In this document: positions 1 to 8,903 of the stretch, in pieces
Numbering within the stretch: position 1 is the stretch's first letter
Layout of the letters: every line of letters starts with the position of its first letter
NCBI GenBank assembly: GCA_964409775.1
Contig: CAYPEI010000011.1
Coordinates: forward strand, 1 to 64,000
Direction of reading: 5' to 3'
DNA length: 64,000 nucleotides
Origin: JAHBXL01 sp964409775
Lineage (GTDB): Bacteria; Planctomycetota; Phycisphaerae; Phycisphaerales; UBA1924
The notes under the pieces: model-generated
The model's database searches: none
Seen by the model: the letters and a program-made list of their open reading frames with translations, nothing else
Told to the model about the DNA's origin: nothing
Made by a program: the position numbers and the translations under genes

Positions 1-311
1 GGCCCGGCCCGGCCGGGCTGCGGGCGCGGCGGGGAGGCGTCGGCCGCGGCGGCTCCGCTCGCGGCGGGCTGCAGTTTCTCGAAGAGGGCCTGGAGGTCGA
101 CGGCGGCGGACTCGTAGACGGAACGGGACGAATCACCCGGGCGCGTCCTGGGAGGGGCGGCGGTCCGGGTTGTGGGGTGGTCAGGATCGGTGTCGGCGGT
201 GGCGGCGGGGCCGTTCTGGTTGCCGCAGGCAGAGAGCAGCAGGGCTGCGGCGAGGCCCGCGCAGGCCCGGCGATGGACGAAGGACTTGCTGCGCTTCGGG
301 GCACTCACCAT
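1..311 (-). CDS. Lipoprotein, N-terminal part (runs off the left edge)
   Basis: Reading leftward from the ATG at 311, the frame is open to the window edge (about 103 codons). The start is preceded by a good Shine-Dalgarno (GGAGG, 4-5 bases upstream). The N-terminus has a basic segment (MVSAPKRSKSFVHRR), a hydrophobic stretch and the lipobox LLSAC, so it should be lipid-modified at Cys and anchored in a membrane. The mature part seen here is Pro/Ala/Thr-rich, as in a linker. It lies 142 bases downstream of holA on the same strand. The C-terminal domain is outside the window, so the function is unknown. Confidence 0.7.
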   Translation of the reverse strand, partial: MVSAPKRSKSFVHRRACAGLAAALLLSACGNQNGPAATADTDPDHPTTRTAAPPRTRPGDSSRSVYESAAVDLQALFEKLQPAASGAAAADASPPRPQPGRAG

Positions 312-453
312 TCGCCTCCAGCGTGAACCGGGCCCGCCGCTCCACGGCGAGGATGTGTGCGCAGGCGGACAGCATGGACGCCGCGTGCGCCAACTGGAGA
401 AGATCGGCCGGAGCGGTGCGGGGATCTTGAGAAACGGCTCCGGGCGGGCGCGG

Positions 454-1560
454 CTAGCGGCGGCGGATGGCGTCGGAGAACCTGACCGTGAGCACTTCGA
501 GGTTGCGGATCGGATCGCCGCGGCCGGATTTGTTCGCGGCGTCGATGTCGACGGCCATGTCGTAGAGGCGTGCGGCGTCGGGTGCGGGCATGGCGCGGGC
601 GGCGTTGAACACTGCGGTCGCGTCGCCGAAGAGTTTGAGTTTGTACACCAGGGGCTGGACATTCTGGCCGGCATCGGCGAGGCGGCGGACGGCGTGGATC
701 TTGCGGGCGAGTTCGGTGAAGGACCAGGTAAGGACGACGGGGTCGTGGCGCGAGACTTCGACCATTTCGCGCATCCGGCCGAGAGAGGCCGCGGCGTCGC
801 CGACGGCGAGGGTCGACTGGAGGTGCCAGAACTCCTCTTCGCGTGAGACACCGGTCATCTCGCGGACCAGGGCGGCGGAGATGGGCGCGCCGTTCCCGCC
901 GGCGGCGAGCGCGAGTTTCTCGATCTCGTTGTCGAGGCGGCCCAGGTCGGTGCCGACGGAGGCGATGAGGAGCCGGGCGGCCTCGGCATCGATGCTGGAG
1001 TTGTGCCGGAGCGATGCGCGCTTGCCGACCCAGGTTGCCGCGCGCGCGGGATCGAGCGCATCGCATTCGATGATCGCGCCGCGCTCCCCGAGCGCGAGCA
1101 CCGCCTTGTCGAGATTGCCCGGGCGCCAGCCGGAAGCGCGCAGCACCAGTGTCGCGGAGTCGCTGGGCTCGGCGGCGTAGGCCTCCATCATGCGCCGGAC
1201 GTCGACCGGGGGCGCGCCGCGGCGGCCCCTGGAGGCGGGGGCGTCTTCGTCGTCCTGCTTCTTGAGGAGGAGATCGGCGTTGTCGACGAGGACGACCTTG
1301 TGCTGCTGCATGAGTCCAAAGGAGCGGCACTCGTCGAAGATGTCGGCGACGACGGACTGGCCCTGGGCGCCGTCGAACCGGACCACGTCGTAGGCGTCGG
1401 ATCCGCCGAGGGCCTTGGCGAGGGCCTCGCGGAGTTCACGGAGGTGCTCATCCTGAAGGAAGCGGTCCTCGCCGTGAAGGATGGCGACGCGGGTGGCGGA
1501 GGTCAGTCGCGACCCGGCCGCGGATTTTGCGGCGGGAGTTGTGGCGGGCTTGCGTGCCAT
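454..1560 (-). CDS. holA: DNA polymerase III delta subunit (clamp-loader, HolA)
   Basis: 368 residues, close to the usual ~340 for HolA. After a short basic Ala-rich leader, residues ~27-48 read AILHGEDRFLQDEHLREL, the typical beginning of the AAA+-like N-terminal domain, followed by VVLVDNADLLL and the three-helix C-terminal region with SREEEFW. Delta opens the beta sliding clamp during loading. As in the family, no strong Walker A is visible. It is probably co-transcribed with the lipoprotein gene downstream and is divergent from the DUF1579-like gene at 1746. The assignment rests on overall pattern. Confidence 0.85.
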   Translation of the reverse strand: MARKPATTPAAKSAAGSRLTSATRVAILHGEDRFLQDEHLRELREALAKALGGSDAYDVVRFDGAQGQSVVADIFDECRSFGLMQQHKVVLVDNADLLLKKQDDEDAPASRGRRGAPPVDVRRMMEAYAAEPSDSATLVLRASGWRPGNLDKAVLALGERGAIIECDALDPARAATWVGKRASLRHNSSIDAEAARLLIASVGTDLGRLDNEIEKLALAAGGNGAPISAALVREMTGVSREEEFWHLQSTLAVGDAAASLGRMREMVEVSRHDPVVLTWSFTELARKIHAVRRLADAGQNVQPLVYKLKLFGDATAVFNAARAMPAPDAARLYDMAVDIDAANKSGRGDPIRNLEVLTVRFSDAIRRR

Positions 1561-1745
1561 CGCGAGAGGTTAGGCCCGGTGCGCCGGACGACCCCGGGCG
1601 GACTCGCAGGGTGGATGGCGCATCCGCGGATTGGATGTGTGGCGGAAAACGGTTCTGCGGTTGATGGCGTGTTTTCGACTCCGCCGCGGCCGGGGCGCGC
1701 CAACGATCCCCCGTCGGCGGGCGCGGGGAAACGGGAGGTTCGAGC

Positions 1746-2327
1746 ATGGTTCGTTGCTGGAAGACGCTGGTGCCTGTTGCCGCCGCGTTTGGCGCGGGGG
1801 TGTTGGTTGCGACGATGGCGGTCGGTCAACCCGCCAACGACGCGACCCGCGTGCGGAACCAGAGCGAGCCGGGGCCGCAGCACGCGGAACTGGCCAAACT
1901 CGCGGGGGAGTACACGACGAAGTCGCGGCTGATCATCAGCGACGGCGCGGACCCGATCGAATCGAGCGGCGCGGCGAGGGTGACCTCGATCGTGGATGGG
2001 CGATTCCTGGCGATCGACGAGACCGGCGAGATGCTGGGCAATCCGTTCAAGAGTCAGAAGATCTGGGGATGCAACGGCGCAGCGGGGAAGTATGAGTCGG
2101 TGTGGATGTACACCGGATCGACGGCGATGACGCTGCTGTCGGGCAAGAGCGACGACGGCGGGAAGACCGTGAAACTGGAGGGCTCGTTCGAGGACGCGGA
2201 CGGGAAGACGAAATACAGGGTCGAGTTTTCGCGGAAGGATGGGGGCGGCTTCCAGATCGTGCAGACGGCCCTGAACGTGGATGGGTCGGCGGGGGTGCGG
2301 ATCGAGACGGTGTACACGCGGAAGTGA
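1746..2327 (+). CDS. Secreted DUF1579-like protein
   Basis: 193 residues, with GGGAGG about 7 bases before the ATG. Residues 1-28 form a signal peptide (basic MVRCWK, hydrophobic core, cleavage near AVGQ). The mature protein has the pattern of the DUF1579 beta-barrel family: LAKLAGEYTTKSRL near the start, then DGRFLAIDETGEMLG, KIWGCNG and strands to the end. The biochemical role of that family is not established. It is followed 37 bases later by argB on the same strand, but nothing suggests a shared function. Confidence 0.65.
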   Translation: MVRCWKTLVPVAAAFGAGVLVATMAVGQPANDATRVRNQSEPGPQHAELAKLAGEYTTKSRLIISDGADPIESSGAARVTSIVDGRFLAIDETGEMLGNPFKSQKIWGCNGAAGKYESVWMYTGSTAMTLLSGKSDDGGKTVKLEGSFEDADGKTKYRVEFSRKDGGGFQIVQTALNVDGSAGVRIETVYTRK

Positions 2328-2364
2328 CGGCTGGACGGGCCGGGGTGTCGGCCGCGGAGTGTGG

Positions 2365-3267
2365 ATGCGAGATATGAATGTAGCGATCGACAAGGCGAAC
2401 GCGCTGATCGAGGCCCATCGGTACATCCTGTCGTTCCGCGACCGCATCGTGGTGGTGAAGGTGGGGGGCTCGATCCAGGACGACGACGCGAAGATGCGAG
2501 CGTTGCTGACGGATGTGTCGTTCATGTCGGCGGTGGGCATGCGACCGGTGATCGTGCACGGGGGCGGCAAGTCGATCAACCGCGCGATGGATGATGCGGG
2601 GTTGAAGGCGAGGTTCATCCAGGGTCGCCGGTACACGGATCGGCAGACGCTGGAGATCGCCGAGCGTGTGCTGGTTCGCGAGGTGAACGAGGGGCTGGTG
2701 GAGCAACTCAACGCGTCGGGCTCGCGGGCGATCGGCCTGCACTCGATGGGTTCGTGCGTGCTGTTTGCCGAGAGGATGACGCTGGCCGGGCCTGCGGGGG
2801 AACGGCTGGACCTTGGCTACGTGGGGAACATCGTGGAGGTGAACACGGTGCTGCTGCGGGCGCTGTGCGAGGACGGGTTCATCCCGGTGCTGGCCCCGGT
2901 GGCGGTGGCGCAGCGGGCCGATGAGCACGGGGTGTGGAAACTGAACGTGAACGCGGACACGGCGGCGGGGCATGTGGCGGCGGCGCTCAAGGCGGAGAAA
3001 CTGGTGGTGTGCTCGGACACGCACGGGATCCGGACGGACCCGGACAAGCCAGACTCGTACGCGTCGAGCCTGACGCAGCGCGAGATCGAGCGGATGATCG
3101 AGCGGGGCGTGATCGGGGAGGGGATGCTGCCGAAGGTCGATGCGTGCCTGCAGGCGGTGCGTGCGGGGGTGCCCAAGGCGCACATTGTCGATGGTCGGGT
3201 GTCGCACTCGATCCTGCTGGAGATCTACACGGACGCGGGCATCGGGACGCAGATCACGCTGGAGTGA
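2365..3267 (+). CDS. argB: Acetylglutamate kinase (ArgB)
   Basis: Phosphorylates N-acetyl-L-glutamate, the second step of arginine synthesis, in the cytoplasm. Visible family motifs are VVVKVGGSI (phosphate-binding Lys), VIVHGGGKSIN, a central NVNADTAAGHVAAAL segment and the late GMLPKVDA loop. The ATG at 2365 is chosen because GGAG lies 5 bases before it; the next in-frame ATG is at 2374. The resulting 300 residues match the family length, whereas a start at 2281 would add an atypical Arg/Gly-rich extension. No other arginine genes are nearby. Confidence 0.93.
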   Translation: MRDMNVAIDKANALIEAHRYILSFRDRIVVVKVGGSIQDDDAKMRALLTDVSFMSAVGMRPVIVHGGGKSINRAMDDAGLKARFIQGRRYTDRQTLEIAERVLVREVNEGLVEQLNASGSRAIGLHSMGSCVLFAERMTLAGPAGERLDLGYVGNIVEVNTVLLRALCEDGFIPVLAPVAVAQRADEHGVWKLNVNADTAAGHVAAALKAEKLVVCSDTHGIRTDPDKPDSYASSLTQREIERMIERGVIGEGMLPKVDACLQAVRAGVPKAHIVDGRVSHSILLEIYTDAGIGTQITLE

Positions 3268-3312
3268 TCGCGGCGGAACGGAACGACGGCAACGCACAGG
3301 GGAGGAGCGCAC

Positions 3313-3957
3313 ATGTCAAAGGGACAGCATCTCAGTTCGTACCAGCAGGGGATCGTGAAGAGGTACTACAACAACCTCGACACGATCTCGCTGCAGCGGC
3401 TGGGGGAGTTGGTGTCGGACATCGCGGTGTGCACGGACGCGAAGAAGGCCGGGGACTTGTGGCAGAGGGTGCACAAGGCTTTGCAGAAGTCGCCCGCGGA
3501 CCCTTTGAAGGCCTCGCGGATCGTGGCGGAACGGAACATCGAGGCGCTGGCGAAGTTGGTCGGCGAACTCTCGACGATGAAGCCGACTGAAGCCCGTCCG
3601 TCGCCGCCGGCTGTGACTCGACCGATGCCGGTCGCGGCGGCGCCCGCCGCCGGCGCAGCGCGGGAGGAGGCGCCCGTCGAGGCGGTGGCGAAGGCCGCGC
3701 CGCCGGGCACGTTTACGCCGGAACTGCTGGCCAAGGCGATGGCGGCGTTCAAGAAGCGGCTGAAACTGACGCAACTGGAGCAAGATTCGAAACTGGGGCG
3801 TTCTCCGCTGAGCGCGGGGAAGTCCCGCGTGACCTCGATTACCCCGCCGCGGGAGTATCCGCGGGCGGTGTGGGATGAACTGTTTGCGCAGGGGAAGATC
3901 CGTCCGGTGGGGGGCGGGATGTTCGAACTGGTGTGGACACCGGATGCGAAGAAGTAA
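3313..3957 (+). CDS. Conserved-looking hypothetical protein with Ala/Pro linker
   Basis: 214 residues, start supported by GGGAGGAG 6 bases upstream. Residues 1-85 form a compact, probably helical domain rich in Lys/Arg and Leu (begins MSKGQHLSSYQQGIVKRYY). A Pro/Ala-rich linker follows (~95-135), then a second basic domain ending in FELVWTPDAKK. No signal peptide or membrane segment is seen, so it is probably cytoplasmic. I do not recognise a characterised family. It lies 45 bases after argB and converges on the dockerin protein at 3995. Confidence 0.6.
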   Translation: MSKGQHLSSYQQGIVKRYYNNLDTISLQRLGELVSDIAVCTDAKKAGDLWQRVHKALQKSPADPLKASRIVAERNIEALAKLVGELSTMKPTEARPSPPAVTRPMPVAAAPAAGAAREEAPVEAVAKAAPPGTFTPELLAKAMAAFKKRLKLTQLEQDSKLGRSPLSAGKSRVTSITPPREYPRAVWDELFAQGKIRPVGGGMFELVWTPDAKK

Positions 3958-3978
3958 GCGCGGAAGAAGACGCCGGCG

Positions 3979-3996
3979 GAACCGCAAAGGCGGTTC
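3979..3996. terminator. Possible hairpin between convergent genes
   Basis: A perfect 7-bp inverted repeat (GAACCGC / GCGGTTC, loop AAAG) sits between the stops of the convergent genes ending at 3957 and 3995. There is no T-run on either side, so termination is only inferred from position. Confidence 0.35.
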
Positions 3997-5662
3997 AGTG
4001 GCCAGCGCAGCCGGCGAACCACGAAGCGAGAAACGCGAAGATGTCGGGCACGGAGGGCGCATCGCCCTGGCCGTCGAAGTTTGCGCTGGGATCGGCGGCA
4101 AACCACGCGGAGAGGAAGGCAAAGATGTCGGGCACTTCGCGCCGGCCGTTGCGGTCGAAGTCGATGCTGCGTCCGCAGTCGCAGGCGCGGGTGACGGCCT
4201 CGGCGACGGCGTTGCCCCAGGCGAGATAGCCCGCCGGCGCGAGGTGCGCCTGGTCGCCGAAGGGAACGGGCAGCCCGGGGATCCTGTACCACGCGTTGGC
4301 GGTGAACTCCTGCCAGGTGCTGAGTTGGTAGCCGTTGACCATCGCGATGTTGTCGTTCTCGGAGCAGATCTCCTGCCACGCGGGGATGGCTCTCTGTGTT
4401 CCGACGGTGTATTGCGTGCCGTCTCCCGCGCCGGGCTCCGACTCGTACCAACTCGGCGGGTGCGGGAAGTATGAGCCGATGATGAAGAACAGATTGGCCT
4501 CGTCGTAGCCGGCGCCGACCCAGAAGTCGCGCATCCGGTTGATGATCGACATGAAGTTCTGCTTGATTCCGGCGCGTTCGTTGGTCGGGGCACCGGCGGG
4601 CCAGTTGCCGCCGGGCGGAGGGGCGGGCGCGCCGCGGGTATAGATCACGGAGGGGAGTTCGACCGCCGCGTCGTTGCCGCCGTGGATGATCTGCACGAGC
4701 AGCATCGGGGGTCCGTTCTGCAGACGGGTGACCTGGCGGAACCACTCGGCCATGGAAGCCTGGGTTGCGCCGTTGAGCAGGGACAGGGCCGCGTCGCGTG
4801 CGCACAGGCCGCCCTGGTAGAGCAGCGGCGAGTAGGCGATGCCGGAGAGGTGGTCGGCGTTCTCGACGCGGTTCCAGCGTGCGTAGAACGGGCCGACAGC
4901 GCCGCGCGCTTCGGCGAAGTTGGTCAGGCAGAACAGCAGGCCCGTCTGCGCGCGCGGCGCCGCGGGAACGTCGAGGCTCCAGTCCACGAAGCCCGGTTCA
5001 TCGGCGGCGGTGGTTCCCACAACTGCGGAGGCGTAGTTGTTCCAGGCGTTGCCCGGGTAGCGCTCGCGGCAGGTGGGGGCGAAGGAGCCCGAGGACTCGC
5101 CCGCGCCCGGCGCCGGGAATCGGTAGAACGTCATGTGCCAGCGCAGGTGACCGGCGATGTCCATCGGATGCGCAGCGCCGATCCCGAGGCCGGTGTTGTA
5201 GAGCGGACCGATCGGCTCGCCGGGGGCAAGCCAGAGGTGGGTATCGGGGAAGCCGGACCAATCCGGGAGGTCGTTGACGGCGAGTTCGGACGGCCCATCG
5301 CCGACGAACTGCTCGAGCGGGGCGGACCCGGAGAACATGCACTCGCCGGTCCAGCCGCCGCGAGCGCCGACGGGGTCGACGCGGGTGGCGTAGCACCCGA
5401 ATCGCTGAGCGAACGCGCGGCCCATCGCGTCTTCGTGCCCGGAGGTGAGGGCGAAGCGGGTGTTGCTGTCGGCGATGATGGCCATGTCGACGCGGCGGGT
5501 GCGGGCGGCGGCGAAGAACGGCGCGATCGACTCGGGCCGGAAGACCGCGTAGGGATTGGGATCGAGCGCGGAGGGCGGGGTGACCTGCTGCGCGGCGGCG
5601 ACGCCGGCGGCCGCGAGGGCTGCGCAGGCGAACGTCATCCGGCTCAGTTTGAACACCGCCAT
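3995..5662 (-). CDS. Secreted SGNH-like hydrolase with C-terminal GC-type dockerin
   Basis: 555 residues; AAGGAG lies 6 bases before the ATG. It has a signal peptide (residues 1-25, ending AAAQQ). The body resembles an SGNH/GDSL esterase fold: an early VDMAIIADSNTRF (an Asp-Ser-Asn where GDS is usual), IIHGGNDA in the middle, and GDQAHLAPAGY near the end as the Asp-x-x-His block. The last ~60 residues hold two copies of a short Ca-loop-like repeat, each followed by PDIFAFLSAWFA / PDIFAFLASWFAGC. This is the pattern of the GC-type dockerin tails of Phycisphaerae, presumed to retain or anchor secreted proteins. The hydrolase assignment is tentative; the dockerin call is stronger. Confidence 0.7.
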   Translation of the reverse strand: MAVFKLSRMTFACAALAAAGVAAAQQVTPPSALDPNPYAVFRPESIAPFFAAARTRRVDMAIIADSNTRFALTSGHEDAMGRAFAQRFGCYATRVDPVGARGGWTGECMFSGSAPLEQFVGDGPSELAVNDLPDWSGFPDTHLWLAPGEPIGPLYNTGLGIGAAHPMDIAGHLRWHMTFYRFPAPGAGESSGSFAPTCRERYPGNAWNNYASAVVGTTAADEPGFVDWSLDVPAAPRAQTGLLFCLTNFAEARGAVGPFYARWNRVENADHLSGIAYSPLLYQGGLCARDAALSLLNGATQASMAEWFRQVTRLQNGPPMLLVQIIHGGNDAAVELPSVIYTRGAPAPPPGGNWPAGAPTNERAGIKQNFMSIINRMRDFWVGAGYDEANLFFIIGSYFPHPPSWYESEPGAGDGTQYTVGTQRAIPAWQEICSENDNIAMVNGYQLSTWQEFTANAWYRIPGLPVPFGDQAHLAPAGYLAWGNAVAEAVTRACDCGRSIDFDRNGRREVPDIFAFLSAWFAADPSANFDGQGDAPSVPDIFAFLASWFAGCAGH

Positions 5663-5806
5663 CCGGCACTCCTTGGAGATGAGAGAATCGTAATACGGAA
5701 GGACCGGGTTGCTACGAAATGCGCATCCGGCGCGCGGATTGCGGGGCTCGGCGGCTAGGGATAGGGTGTTGTTTGGATGCGATGGGGCTGCGGTGGCGGG
5801 TCGCGA

Positions 5807-7468
5807 CTACCAGATGAATCGCATTCGGCCGAAGTCCGGAACCGGGAGGGGGCCGGCGCCCTTGTGGAGCGAGGGCCAGTAGACGAAGAACGCGCGGCCG
5901 AGGAGCAGTTCCCGCGGGATGACCCCGATGGTGTTGTCGAACTGCTGCGAGACCCAGGGGTTGACGGTGCTGAACAGGCGGCAATCGAGGCTGGCGGGGG
6001 AGTTGTCGCCGCAGGCGAAGAACTGATCGCGGCCGAGCGTCAGCGGATGATCGGGGCCGGTGGCGCGTGCGGCGCCGCCGTGGCTGCGGTCCTGCGCGGG
6101 CTGGTAGTGCAGGTCGCGTTCGATGCCGACGCGGTGCAACTGGAGGGCGGCGCCCTCGAAGACCCAGCGGACATCGGGCTTGAGGTAGAGGCGTTCGTCC
6201 TGCAGGGGATTGCGGCCGCGGCTTGCGTCGGCGGAGAGGATGTCCTCGAGGGTGCGTCCGGTGGCCTGGCGGATGCGCTGGGCGGGGCCCCAGTCGTAGG
6301 TCCACGGCGTGAAGACGGGCTTGCCGTCGACTTCGAGGCCGAGCGCCTGGTCGGCGTGCCAGAAGCAGACATCGGTGACGCGGCCCTGGGTGAGGGGCGT
6401 CACGGCGCCCTGCGCGAGCGATTCCCAGTCTCCGGCGGAGGGAGAGTCGGGGTTTGCGCCCGCGGCGGTGCGGCGCGAGAGCGACGCGGTCGAGCCCTCG
6501 ATGCGCACGCGGAACTCGTAGCCGCGGAGCGTGAGGCGTGCCTCGGCGGTGAGCCCCGCGCCGAGGGGCTCTATTCCTGCGCGGAGACGAAGATCGGAGA
6601 CCGGGTAGCGGCTGTGGAGTTGGAAGTCGGTCCGCGGGGTTTCGTCGTAGGCGTAGCGGTCGTCGATTGTCCAGTGTTCCCTGCGCGGGCTCTCGAGACC
6701 GGGCGCGCCGAAGCGGAGCCGAGTCCGGTCGAAGACAAGTTCGGTGCGGGCGGAGACGCTGTAGGTGTAGACGAGGGTGTCGCCGAGCGTCCATCCTGGC
6801 TGGGCGCTGGACCACGGGGGCATGAAGGAAGCGGGGGCGAGGGGCGTGTAGCCGGAATCGAAGACCGGCTGCCACGTCGCCTCCTGGACGACGTGAGGCT
6901 TGCGGGCGATGTGCCAGCCGTCCTGCGCCCAGAGGTTGCGGTCGGCCTGTCCGGCGGGGGTGCCGCCGGTGCGGACGAAGACATCGCCGTCGACCAGCGC
7001 GATTTCCTCGCCGGGGAGTCCGATGAGCCGCTTGATGTAGTTCTCGGTGGGGTTCTCGGGATTCTTGAAGACGATCACGTCGAACCGGTGCGGGTCCATG
7101 ATCGAGTAGAGGTACTTGAGGACGAGGATGCGGTCGCCGGACATGAGCGGCAGGCTGCTGCGGGTCTGCAGTTGGCCGGTCATGGGATCGTTGACGGTGA
7201 TGGGTCCCTGCGTGGCGTTGTAGACGCCGCTGGGGGCCCCTTGGGGCGCGTTCCATGGCTCGATGGGCCAGGAGTATCCGGAGTCGGGGTTGCGGACGCG
7301 GATGTGAGCGCCCATGAGGGTGGGGGCCATCGAGCCGGTGGGGATGACGAAGGCCTCGACGACAAAGCCGCGGAAGACGAACGCCAGCGCGAAGGCGATG
7401 ACGATCGAGATCAGCGTGTCCTTGATCGTCTCGGGCTGGTTCTGGGCGTTCGCGGCGGCGGTGGTCAT
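5807..7468 (-). CDS. lepB: Signal peptidase I with a very large insertion
   Basis: Membrane-bound protease that removes signal peptides from secreted proteins. It has an N-terminal transmembrane segment (~18-35), box B with catalytic Ser46 in IPTGSMAPTL, box C-like GDRILVLKY, box D with general-base Lys146 in YIKRLIGLPGE, and box E at ~487 (CGDNSPASLDCR). The 553 residues compare with ~200-330 in most bacteria. The excess (~170-480) lies between boxes D and E and would be extracytoplasmic. The C-terminus is soluble and ends in RMRFIW. It lies just downstream of kbl on the same strand. Confidence 0.92.
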   Translation of the reverse strand: MTTAAANAQNQPETIKDTLISIVIAFALAFVFRGFVVEAFVIPTGSMAPTLMGAHIRVRNPDSGYSWPIEPWNAPQGAPSGVYNATQGPITVNDPMTGQLQTRSSLPLMSGDRILVLKYLYSIMDPHRFDVIVFKNPENPTENYIKRLIGLPGEEIALVDGDVFVRTGGTPAGQADRNLWAQDGWHIARKPHVVQEATWQPVFDSGYTPLAPASFMPPWSSAQPGWTLGDTLVYTYSVSARTELVFDRTRLRFGAPGLESPRREHWTIDDRYAYDETPRTDFQLHSRYPVSDLRLRAGIEPLGAGLTAEARLTLRGYEFRVRIEGSTASLSRRTAAGANPDSPSAGDWESLAQGAVTPLTQGRVTDVCFWHADQALGLEVDGKPVFTPWTYDWGPAQRIRQATGRTLEDILSADASRGRNPLQDERLYLKPDVRWVFEGAALQLHRVGIERDLHYQPAQDRSHGGAARATGPDHPLTLGRDQFFACGDNSPASLDCRLFSTVNPWVSQQFDNTIGVIPRELLLGRAFFVYWPSLHKGAGPLPVPDFGRMRFIW

Positions 7469-7498
7469 GTGGCTGGGCAGTCTATCGGCGATTGGGGG

Positions 7499-8737
7499 TC
7501 AGAGTTTCCGCAGCGCGTCGACGAGGCGGTCGATGTGCGCGGCGGTGTGGGCTGCGGAGATCTGCACGCGGAGACGTGCGTGGCCCTCGGGGACGACGGG
7601 GTAGCCGAAGCCGATGACGAACACGCCGAGTTCGAGCAGTCGCTTGCTCATGGCGATGGCCTTGGCGGTGTCGTGGACGATGATCGGGCAGATGGCGGTG
7701 GGGGACTTGAGCACGTCGAAGCCCGCGGCGCCGATCTTCTGGCGCGCGTAGGCGACGTTGTCCTTGAGACGCTGGACGCGCTGGGGCTCGCGGAGCATGA
7801 TCTCGATGGCCTTGGCGGCGCTGCAGGCGACGGTGCAGGGAAGAGCGTTGGAGAAGAGTGTGGGCCGGCCGCGCTGGACGATGAGATCGATGGCCCGCCT
7901 GCTCGCGGCGATGAATCCGCCGGCGCCACCGCCGAGGGCTTTGCCGAGCGTGCCGGTGAAAAGGTCCACCCGGTCGGGGCTGCCGTCGCGGGCGGGAGCG
8001 TCCGGGGCGTCGATCATGCCGAAGTGCTCGTGAGTGCCGCGGCCGAGTTTGCCCATGACGCCGTGGCCGTGGGAGTCGTCGACGACGAGCAGCGCGTTGT
8101 ATTCGTTGCACATGCGGCGCATCGCGGGCAGGTCGGCGATGGAGCCCTCCATGCTGAAGACGCCGTCGGTGACGACCCAGATCTGGCCGGTGGCGTCCTT
8201 GTTGGCACGGGCCGCGTCGAGCGCGGCGCGGAGCGACTTCTCGCCTTCGAGCACGTTGTTCCGGTAGACCGCCTTGTGCACGCCCTTCTTGATGGTCGTG
8301 GCCAGGCGGATGGAGTCGATGAGGCAGGCGTGGTTCAACTCGTCGGAGATGATGGTGTCGCCGGGCTCGCAGAGGGTCGGGAAGAGCGCCTCGGCGGCGT
8401 TCCAGGCGCTGACGAACGTGTAAGAGGACTCGGTGCCCATCAGGCGGGCGATGGCGGCTTCCAGCGCTTCGTGCGGCGTGAAGGTGCCGCAGATGAAGCG
8501 GACGCTGGCGGTGCCCGCGCCGAAGTCTTGCAGGCCCTTGATGCCGGCCTCGACCACCTCGGGGTGATTGGCCAGGCCGAGGTAGTTGTTGGAGCAGAAG
8601 CAGAGGCACTCGCCGTAGCCGCGGATGCGGACGAGGGCGTCCATGGGGCTCTCGATCATCTGCAGTCGCTTGAACTGCCCCGAATCGCGGAGTTGCGAGA
8701 GGATGGAGTCGGCGCGGGCGTCGAAAACCGATGGCAT
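7499..8737 (-). CDS. kbl: 2-amino-3-ketobutyrate CoA ligase / alpha-oxoamine synthase
   Basis: PLP enzyme of fold type I that converts 2-amino-3-ketobutyrate and CoA to glycine and acetyl-CoA in threonine breakdown. Family signatures: CFCSNNYLGLANHPEV, the VDDSHGHGVMG cofactor segment, and LFTGTLGKALGG with the Schiff-base Lys near residue 265. The ATG at 8737 gives 412 residues and has GGGAG 9 bases upstream; an ATG at 8758 and a longer atypical extension are also open. No threonine dehydrogenase lies beside it, so another alpha-oxoamine synthase (such as BioF) is possible, though the sequence fits Kbl best. Confidence 0.85.
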   Translation of the reverse strand: MPSVFDARADSILSQLRDSGQFKRLQMIESPMDALVRIRGYGECLCFCSNNYLGLANHPEVVEAGIKGLQDFGAGTASVRFICGTFTPHEALEAAIARLMGTESSYTFVSAWNAAEALFPTLCEPGDTIISDELNHACLIDSIRLATTIKKGVHKAVYRNNVLEGEKSLRAALDAARANKDATGQIWVVTDGVFSMEGSIADLPAMRRMCNEYNALLVVDDSHGHGVMGKLGRGTHEHFGMIDAPDAPARDGSPDRVDLFTGTLGKALGGGAGGFIAASRRAIDLIVQRGRPTLFSNALPCTVACSAAKAIEIMLREPQRVQRLKDNVAYARQKIGAAGFDVLKSPTAICPIIVHDTAKAIAMSKRLLELGVFVIGFGYPVVPEGHARLRVQISAAHTAAHIDRLVDALRKL

Positions 8738-8903
8738 GAGGTCGTGCTCCCGGTCCATTTCGGACACATTCAGCGGCTGCATCCCGATGGTCGGCAGGAG
8801 GGTATACCGTTCGCCCCGAGCAACCCGTGACGGGTCGATGTGCGTGGCTGAATCCGGCCACGGGCGTGGGGGCGAACAACTCTCCACACGAAAGGAACAT
8901 TGC

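Noticed and set aside
5777..8830. Very long plus-strand open frame (about 1000 codons) opposite lepB and kbl
   Set aside because: It is antisense to two well-recognised genes, has Gly/Ala/Glu/Arg-biased composition and no family features; long antisense frames are expected at this GC content.
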